Notes under the pieces: model-generated
The model's input: only the letters and a program-made list of their open reading frames with translations
Databases searched by the model: none
What the model was told of the DNA's origin: nothing
Shown: piece after piece, positions 58,601 through 64,000 of the stretch
How positions within the stretch are numbered: position 1 is the first letter of the stretch
Layout: the number at the start of each line of letters is the position of its first letter
Translations under genes and position numbers: made by a program
From: Flavobacterium buctense
GTDB taxonomy: Bacteria; Bacteroidota; Bacteroidia; Flavobacteriales; Flavobacteriaceae
Reading direction: 5' to 3'
Assembly: GCF_014486695.1 (NCBI RefSeq)
Contig: NZ_JACTAB010000001.1
Span: 434,001 to 498,000, forward strand
Length of the DNA: 64,000 nt

Positions 58601-60778
58601 ATGAAAAATGTTTTATTCTTTGCTGCTTTTTTGCTTTCCATTTCGATGATGGCACAAAATAAGGTAGCGGAAAAAGTAACCAATTTGCAAAAATCAAACG
58701 CAGATTTTAAAGTAGTTTCTGTTTTGTTGTCAACCCAAAACGCCATTAATCCGGAAGTGAATAAAGTGGTTGATGACGCAACATTAGCTACCTTAGATTT
58801 GACTAAAGTCAATCAAGTGGTGAGCAATAGATACGGCACAATCGAATTAGAAATTCCGTATCAAAACCAAATCATTTCCGTTTTGTTATACCAATCCAAT
58901 CCCTTTGTGGAAGGATTTCACGTTGACACCGACAAAGGCAAAAATATTCCATACGAAAAAGGAGTGCATTACCGCGGAATTATCAAAGGAAATACGAATT
59001 CAGTTTCGGCCTTTAATTTTTTTAACGGGGAGTTTAACGGAATTATTTCGAGTGCTGAGTTAGGCAATTTGGTGGTTGGGAAATTAGACATCCCTAACAA
59101 TCAAACCAATTATATTGTTTATTCGGATGCTAAAATGAAGGTGTTGAATCAGTTTGATTGCGGAGTAAAAGACGAAGATGCATTTGAAATCAATAGCGGT
59201 AATGCGAATAGAGATGTAAATACCGAGAAATGTGTTGCCTTTTATTATGAAGTAGATAACAATTTGTATGTCAATAATGGTAGTAATGTTACCACAACTA
59301 CCAACTGGATGACTTCTGTTTCCAATAATGTTCAAACCTTATTTGAATTAGACGGCATTTCAACCGCACTGAAATCTCTTTTTATTTGGACAGAGTTAGA
59401 TCCTTATAATGGTGTTGGCACATCTTCAGGACCTTATCTAAGTACTTTCCGTGATACCCGAACCGTTTTTGATGGTGATGTAGCTCATTTAATTGGGGTT
59501 GATCCCGGAGGACTAGGTGGTGTTGCTTATTTAAATACTTTATGTACACAAAATAATTATGCTTATTCGGATGTCAATTTTACTTATTCAACGGTTCCTA
59601 CTTATTCTTGGACAGTACAAGTAATTACCCATGAATTTGGACATTCGCTTGGATCACCGCATACCCATAGGTGTTTTTGGAATGGAAATGGTACAGCGAT
59701 TGACGGATGCGGTCAACAAGCTGGATATTATGAACCAAATCAAAACGCTTGTCCTTTGGGACCAATTCCAGCACCGGAAGAAAAAGGAACCATCATGAGC
59801 TATTGTCACTTGATCTCGGGTGTTGGGATTAGTTTTAATAATGGTTTCGGACCGCAACCGGCAGAATTGTTAGTGAATAACATCGACAGTAAATCGTGTT
59901 TAAGCGTAGATTGTATCAACACTTGTATCAATACCATTACCGAGATAATGGTTACCAACATCACAACAGATTCGGCTTTAATATCTTGGATTGATATAGG
60001 TTCTAATACTACTTGGCAAATTTCTGTTACGCCATCATCAGCAACAGCTGTATGGAATACTGTGCTAACCAACAGTTACAGCGTTTCAGGGTTAAGTCCT
60101 AATGCCTACTACAGAGTAAGAATCAGACCATTGTGTACGGATGTTACCCCGGCAAGTAGAGAACAAGTATTTGCTACCAGAGCACCCGATTATTGTAACA
60201 ATGTTACCTTTACTGATTCAGGCGGCGTTTCCGGAAACTATACAAACAATGAGTCTTGGACCAGAACGATGGTGCCATCCAATCCCGGATTGAAATTAAG
60301 AGCTACTTTCACTAGTTTTAACCTAGAACAAGATTGGGATTTCTTGTACATTTATAATGGTCCGGATGAAACTTTTGGAGATTTAAGTTTGGGTGGCTTA
60401 ACCGGTTCAGCGTTACCAAATCCTTTCAATTCTACTGCATCTGATGGTTCATTGACCTTTAAATTTTATGCCGATCAAGGTGTGGTTGCTTCCGGTTGGA
60501 ATGCTACAATCACTTGCACCGGAACTTTGGGAGAAGTAGAAGCAGATTTTATCGATTATAGTTATTATCCAAATCCAACCAACGGGAATTTGACTATTAA
60601 TTCTAAAGACCCAATTTCTGAAGTATTGGTTTATAATGTTCAAGGCCAATTGTTATTCCATCAGAAAATGAACGAAATGACGACTAATGTAGATATGTCA
60701 TCTTTTGCTAATGGTACGTATTTCTTCAAATTGAAAATCAATGGTGTTGAGGCCAATTTCAAAATTTTGAAAATGTAG
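58601..60778 (+). CDS. Secreted M12B/reprolysin-like zinc metalloprotease with T9SS sorting domain
   Basis: A 725-aa protein: signal peptide MKNVLFFAAFLLSISMMAQ, an N-terminal propeptide of about 200 residues, then a metzincin catalytic domain with HEFGHSLGSPH (His344, Glu345, His348, His354) and a downstream Met in GTIMSYCHL. After that come a fibronectin-III-like domain (ITTDSALISWIDIGS), a CUB-like domain (LRATFTSFNLEQDWDFLYIYNG) and a type A T9SS domain (YYPNPTNGNLTINSKD ... FKILKM). It is expected to be secreted through T9SS and to degrade external protein. It is flanked by a terminator. Confidence 0.92.
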   Translation: MKNVLFFAAFLLSISMMAQNKVAEKVTNLQKSNADFKVVSVLLSTQNAINPEVNKVVDDATLATLDLTKVNQVVSNRYGTIELEIPYQNQIISVLLYQSNPFVEGFHVDTDKGKNIPYEKGVHYRGIIKGNTNSVSAFNFFNGEFNGIISSAELGNLVVGKLDIPNNQTNYIVYSDAKMKVLNQFDCGVKDEDAFEINSGNANRDVNTEKCVAFYYEVDNNLYVNNGSNVTTTTNWMTSVSNNVQTLFELDGISTALKSLFIWTELDPYNGVGTSSGPYLSTFRDTRTVFDGDVAHLIGVDPGGLGGVAYLNTLCTQNNYAYSDVNFTYSTVPTYSWTVQVITHEFGHSLGSPHTHRCFWNGNGTAIDGCGQQAGYYEPNQNACPLGPIPAPEEKGTIMSYCHLISGVGISFNNGFGPQPAELLVNNIDSKSCLSVDCINTCINTITEIMVTNITTDSALISWIDIGSNTTWQISVTPSSATAVWNTVLTNSYSVSGLSPNAYYRVRIRPLCTDVTPASREQVFATRAPDYCNNVTFTDSGGVSGNYTNNESWTRTMVPSNPGLKLRATFTSFNLEQDWDFLYIYNGPDETFGDLSLGGLTGSALPNPFNSTASDGSLTFKFYADQGVVASGWNATITCTGTLGEVEADFIDYSYYPNPTNGNLTINSKDPISEVLVYNVQGQLLFHQKMNEMTTNVDMSSFANGTYFFKLKINGVEANFKILKM

Positions 60779-60801
60779 TCACAACAATTAGTTATAAAAA
60801 G

Positions 60802-60830
60802 AAAGCCACTCAATCCGAGTGGCTTTTTTA
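60802..60830. terminator. Bidirectional intrinsic terminator
   Basis: A perfect 10-bp stem, AAAGCCACTC (60802-60811) with GAGTGGCTTT (60817-60826), a 5-nt loop and a T-run. It lies between the convergent metalloprotease and mfd genes. Confidence 0.85.
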
Positions 60831-63800
60831 TTTCTTCATCAGCTCCATAAACTCCAGCGCTCGGGAAATGGATTTTACGTTTTCAAATGTGAGCAATAAG
60901 CGCAATCCATTTTTAGTTTCTTTCTCTTTCATTTTACAAAGGTTACCGTGTTGTTGCACAAACTGTAACATGTGTCGGAATTGCTTCGAATTGTAATAGG
61001 CCGATTGCTGATCGGATACAAAATACCCAATCAGTTTGCCTTGTTTCATGACGATTCTTTCGATACCTACATGCGTGGCAATCCATTTGATTCTGATGCT
61101 GTTTAACAATGCTTTGGCTTCTTTTGGTAAGGCTCCAAAACGGTCAATCAGTTTATTTTCGTAAGCAATTAATCCGGCTTCGTCTTTTATGGTTCCTAAT
61201 TCATTATACAAATTCAAACGTTCCGAAATGTTGTTGATGTATTCGTCAGGGAAGAGTAATTCAAAGTCGGTATCAATCTGTAAATCTTTTACATATTCTT
61301 TGTTCTCGTCTTCGTTTTCTTCTTGGTACAAGTCTTTGAATTCGTTTTCTTTCAACTCTTCAATGGCTTCGTTCATGATTTTTTGATAGGTTTCAAAACC
61401 AATTTCGTTAATGAAACCACTTTGTTCGCCACCTAGTAAATCTCCGGCACCGCGAATCTCTAAATCTTTCATGGCAATATTGAAACCACTACCTAATTCG
61501 CTGAATTGTTCCAAAGCCTGAATCCTTTTTCGAGCATCATCCGTCATCGCAGAATATGGTGGGCAAATAAAATAACAGAACGCTTTTTTATTGCTACGCC
61601 CAACTCTTCCTCGCATTTGATGCAAATCAGACAACCCAAAATTATTAGCGTTGTTGATGAAAATCGTGTTGGCATTCGGCACATCCAAACCACTTTCAAT
61701 AATGGTTGTTGCGACTAGTACATCAAAATCACCATTCATAAACCCAAGCATTAGTTCTTCCAACTTCGTGCCTTCCATTTGACCGTGACCAATACCCACG
61801 CGAGCATCAGGTACCAATCGTTGAATCATACCGGCAATTTCTTTGATGTTTTCAATTCGGTTATTGATAAAAAACACTTGCCCGTTTCGTTGAATTTCAT
61901 ACGAAATGGCATCGCGAATCAACTCTTCGTTAAACCCAACGACTTGCGATTCGATTGGATACCGATTCGGTGGCGCAGTTGTAATTACGGATAAATCTCG
62001 CGCGGCCATTAAGGAAAACTGCAAAGTTCTCGGAATCGGCGTGGCGGTTAAAGTTAAGGTATCTACATTCGCAGCAATCGTTTTGAGTTTGTCTTTGACG
62101 TTGACACCAAACTTTTGTTCTTCGTCTACAATCAGCAAACCTAAATCTTTAAAGACTACATTTTTGTTGACCAATTGGTGCGTTCCAATGATAATATCCA
62201 ATTTTCCGGAAGCTAGTTCTTCCAGCGTTTGTGCTTTTTGTTTGGCGGTTCGGAATCGGTTTAAGTAACCCACGCGAACCGGCATTTCTTTTAATCTTTC
62301 GGTAAAAGTTCGGTAATGTTGGTAAGCCAAAATGGTTGTCGGTACCAAAACAGCGACTTGTTTGCTATTATCTACCGCTTTGAAAGCCGCACGAATAGCG
62401 ACTTCCGTTTTTCCGAAACCTACGTCGCCACAAACCAGTCGGTCCATTGGGCGGTCTTTTTCCATATCGGCTTTGACGTCTTGCGTTGCCGTGATTTGAT
62501 CGGGTGTATCTTCGTAAATGAACGAGCTTTCCAATTCTTTTTGCAAATAACTATCGGACGCAAACTGGAATCCTTTTTCCAATCTTCGCTTGGCGTATAA
62601 TTGAATTAAATTGAAGGCAATGTGTTTGACACGCGCTTTGGTCTTTTGTTTTAAAACTTTCCAAGCATTCGATCCGAGTTTGTATATCTTCGGTGGCGTG
62701 CCGTCTTTGCCGTTGTATTTCGAGATTTTATGAAGCGAATGGATACTGACGTAAACAATGTCGTTATCGGCATAAACGAGTTTTATTGCTTCCTGTGTTC
62801 TGCCTTCGACTTGAATTTTTTGCAAACCGCCAAACTTCCCGATGCCGTGGTCAATGTGGGTTACATAATCGCCAACCGATAATGAATTGAGTTCTTTTAA
62901 AGTCAGCGTTTGCTTTTTAGAATACCCGTTTTTGATGGTGAATTTGTGGTAACGCTCAAAAATCTGATGGTCAGTGTAGCAAGCGATTTGGTTTTCTTCA
63001 TCGATGAAACCTTGGTACAAAGAGGAAACTATCGTGTGGTATTGCTTGCGGATGTTCTCGTGGTTTTCTTCGTCTAAACTTTCAAAGATATCGTGAAAAC
63101 GGTTGGCCTGACCTTCATTGGCACAGTACAAATAATTGGTGTAGCCGTTGAAATGATTGTCGCTCAAATTGTTCAACAACAAATCAAATTGCTTGTTAAA
63201 CGAAGGTTGAGGTTGTATGTGAAACTCGAAAGTTTTAGTGGTTTTGAATAAAGGTTTGTTAGACAATTCTATAATGGAAAAATCTAACGCTTTGCGTAAA
63301 AACCCTTCTTGGTTTAAGAATAAATGCTCGGGTGAAGCATGTTTAACGTCTTTAGAAAGTTTGTCAAATGTTTCGATGGCTTTGCCAAAAAGTTTGTCCA
63401 ATTGGGATGTCAGAAACTCAGTATTTTCAATACACAATACGGTTTTATCGCTGATGTAATCGAGGAAACTTTCGCGGTTTTCTTTGATGAATTTATTTTC
63501 TAAATTAGGGATGATGGTAATCTTGGTTTGCTTTTCTACCGACAATTGGGTAGCGACATCAAAGGTTCTAATACTATCAACTTCATTGCCGAAAAATTCT
63601 ATACGATACGGATTGTCATTGGAAAACGAAAACACATCCAAAATACCGCCACGAACAGAAAACTCTCCCGGTTCGGTGATAAAATCTACGCGTTTGAATT
63701 CGTATTCAAATAAAACTTCGTTGATAAAATCGATGGAAACATTATCGCCATCCGCTACTTTTAAAGTGTTTTTATCGAGTTCTTTTCGAGTGACTACTTT

Positions 63801-64000
63801 TTCAAAAAGTGCTTCGGGATACGTGACAATGACAGCCGGTTTTTTACGGGAATTGATTCGGTTTAAGACTTCGGAGCGCAATAAAACATTGGCGTTGTCG
63901 GTTTCTTCTATTTGGTAAGGACGGCGATACGAACTTGGGTAAAACAGTACGTCATGGGCGCCAATCATTTGCTCCAAATCGTTTAAATAATAAGCGGCTT
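60828..64000 (-). CDS. mfd: Transcription-repair coupling factor (5' end beyond window)
   Basis: The frame is open to the right edge (the last codons read AAYYLNDLEQMIGAHDVLF), so the N-terminal part is missing; about 1057 residues are present. In order: the UvrB-like N-terminal module, the RNA-polymerase interaction (CarD-like) domain beginning LNSLSVGDYVTHIDHGIGKF, a RecG-like helicase/translocase with GDVGFGKTEVAIRA (Walker A), VDEEQKFG (Walker B, DEEQ) and TATPIPRTLQFS, and the C-terminal TRCF domain. Mfd removes stalled RNA polymerase at lesions and recruits UvrA. Confidence 0.97.
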   Translation of the reverse strand, partial: AAYYLNDLEQMIGAHDVLFYPSSYRRPYQIEETDNANVLLRSEVLNRINSRKKPAVIVTYPEALFEKVVTRKELDKNTLKVADGDNVSIDFINEVLFEYEFKRVDFITEPGEFSVRGGILDVFSFSNDNPYRIEFFGNEVDSIRTFDVATQLSVEKQTKITIIPNLENKFIKENRESFLDYISDKTVLCIENTEFLTSQLDKLFGKAIETFDKLSKDVKHASPEHLFLNQEGFLRKALDFSIIELSNKPLFKTTKTFEFHIQPQPSFNKQFDLLLNNLSDNHFNGYTNYLYCANEGQANRFHDIFESLDEENHENIRKQYHTIVSSLYQGFIDEENQIACYTDHQIFERYHKFTIKNGYSKKQTLTLKELNSLSVGDYVTHIDHGIGKFGGLQKIQVEGRTQEAIKLVYADNDIVYVSIHSLHKISKYNGKDGTPPKIYKLGSNAWKVLKQKTKARVKHIAFNLIQLYAKRRLEKGFQFASDSYLQKELESSFIYEDTPDQITATQDVKADMEKDRPMDRLVCGDVGFGKTEVAIRAAFKAVDNSKQVAVLVPTTILAYQHYRTFTERLKEMPVRVGYLNRFRTAKQKAQTLEELASGKLDIIIGTHQLVNKNVVFKDLGLLIVDEEQKFGVNVKDKLKTIAANVDTLTLTATPIPRTLQFSLMAARDLSVITTAPPNRYPIESQVVGFNEELIRDAISYEIQRNGQVFFINNRIENIKEIAGMIQRLVPDARVGIGHGQMEGTKLEELMLGFMNGDFDVLVATTIIESGLDVPNANTIFINNANNFGLSDLHQMRGRVGRSNKKAFCYFICPPYSAMTDDARKRIQALEQFSELGSGFNIAMKDLEIRGAGDLLGGEQSGFINEIGFETYQKIMNEAIEELKENEFKDLYQEENEDENKEYVKDLQIDTDFELLFPDEYINNISERLNLYNELGTIKDEAGLIAYENKLIDRFGALPKEAKALLNSIRIKWIATHVGIERIVMKQGKLIGYFVSDQQSAYYNSKQFRHMLQFVQQHGNLCKMKEKETKNGLRLLLTFENVKSISRALEFMELMKK

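Overview
The window looks like a chromosomal stretch of a gliding, pigmented Flavobacteriaceae bacterium, most likely Flavobacterium. The evidence is low G+C, secreted proteins ending in type IX secretion (T9SS) sorting domains, the gliding lipoprotein gene gldH beside ricT and a class A PBP, fused hisB and hisIE, a lycopene cyclase, and promoters with the Bacteroidota -7 element TAnnTTTG. I see no rRNA, tRNA, CRISPR array, phage or insertion sequence. The content is mainly housekeeping plus envelope and iron functions.

Layout. 1-5.8 kb (+): haem biosynthesis, hemC (5' cut), hemD, hemE, an unrecognised 610-aa secreted protein, hemF and hemB. 5.9-7.6 kb: a c-type cytochrome lipoprotein, an alkyl-DNA repair methyltransferase and a DnaQ-fold exonuclease. 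7.6-20.5 kb: a secreted subtilase, a SpmA/SpmB-like membrane protein, a DUF6438-like lipoprotein, two large paralogous delta-60 repeat T9SS proteins, and the CoA transferase pair scoA/scoB. A short in-frame remnant of scoB lies between the two delta-60 genes and marks an old tandem duplication. 20.6-27.3 kb: PBP1A, gldH, ricT, a lipocalin-like lipoprotein, trhO and a bacilliredoxin. 27.4-34.5 kb (-): a complete histidine operon hisGDCBHA-F-IE, headed by a leader peptide with four consecutive His codons and a terminator/antiterminator (attenuator).

34.6-44.9 kb is an iron/metal block. It holds a TonB-dependent receptor translationally coupled to lycopene cyclase, a divergent DtxR-family regulator with a ZIP transporter, a 41-aa FeoB-associated Cys-rich protein, a FecA-like receptor, feoB, feoA and a SCO protein. 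Palindrome-like AT-rich boxes containing TCTAAAT lie at or just after the -7 elements of both receptors and of feoA, which suggests one metal-responsive regulon. 45-64 kb holds an M13 peptidase, an M28 membrane peptidase operon, a short ssb, an HRDC protein, ferritin, a CAT-fold acetyltransferase, metG, an S66 carboxypeptidase, yraN, an M12B-like T9SS metalloprotease, and mfd (5' end beyond the window).

Intergenic structure includes perfect-stem terminators between convergent genes, two divergent copies of an intergenic element bounded by AGCGAATGGTTCG and ATCrGGGCTA, and an 8-nt-periodic TTAGA/TCTAA array before yraN. Function calls rest on motif recognition and family knowledge; no database search was run.
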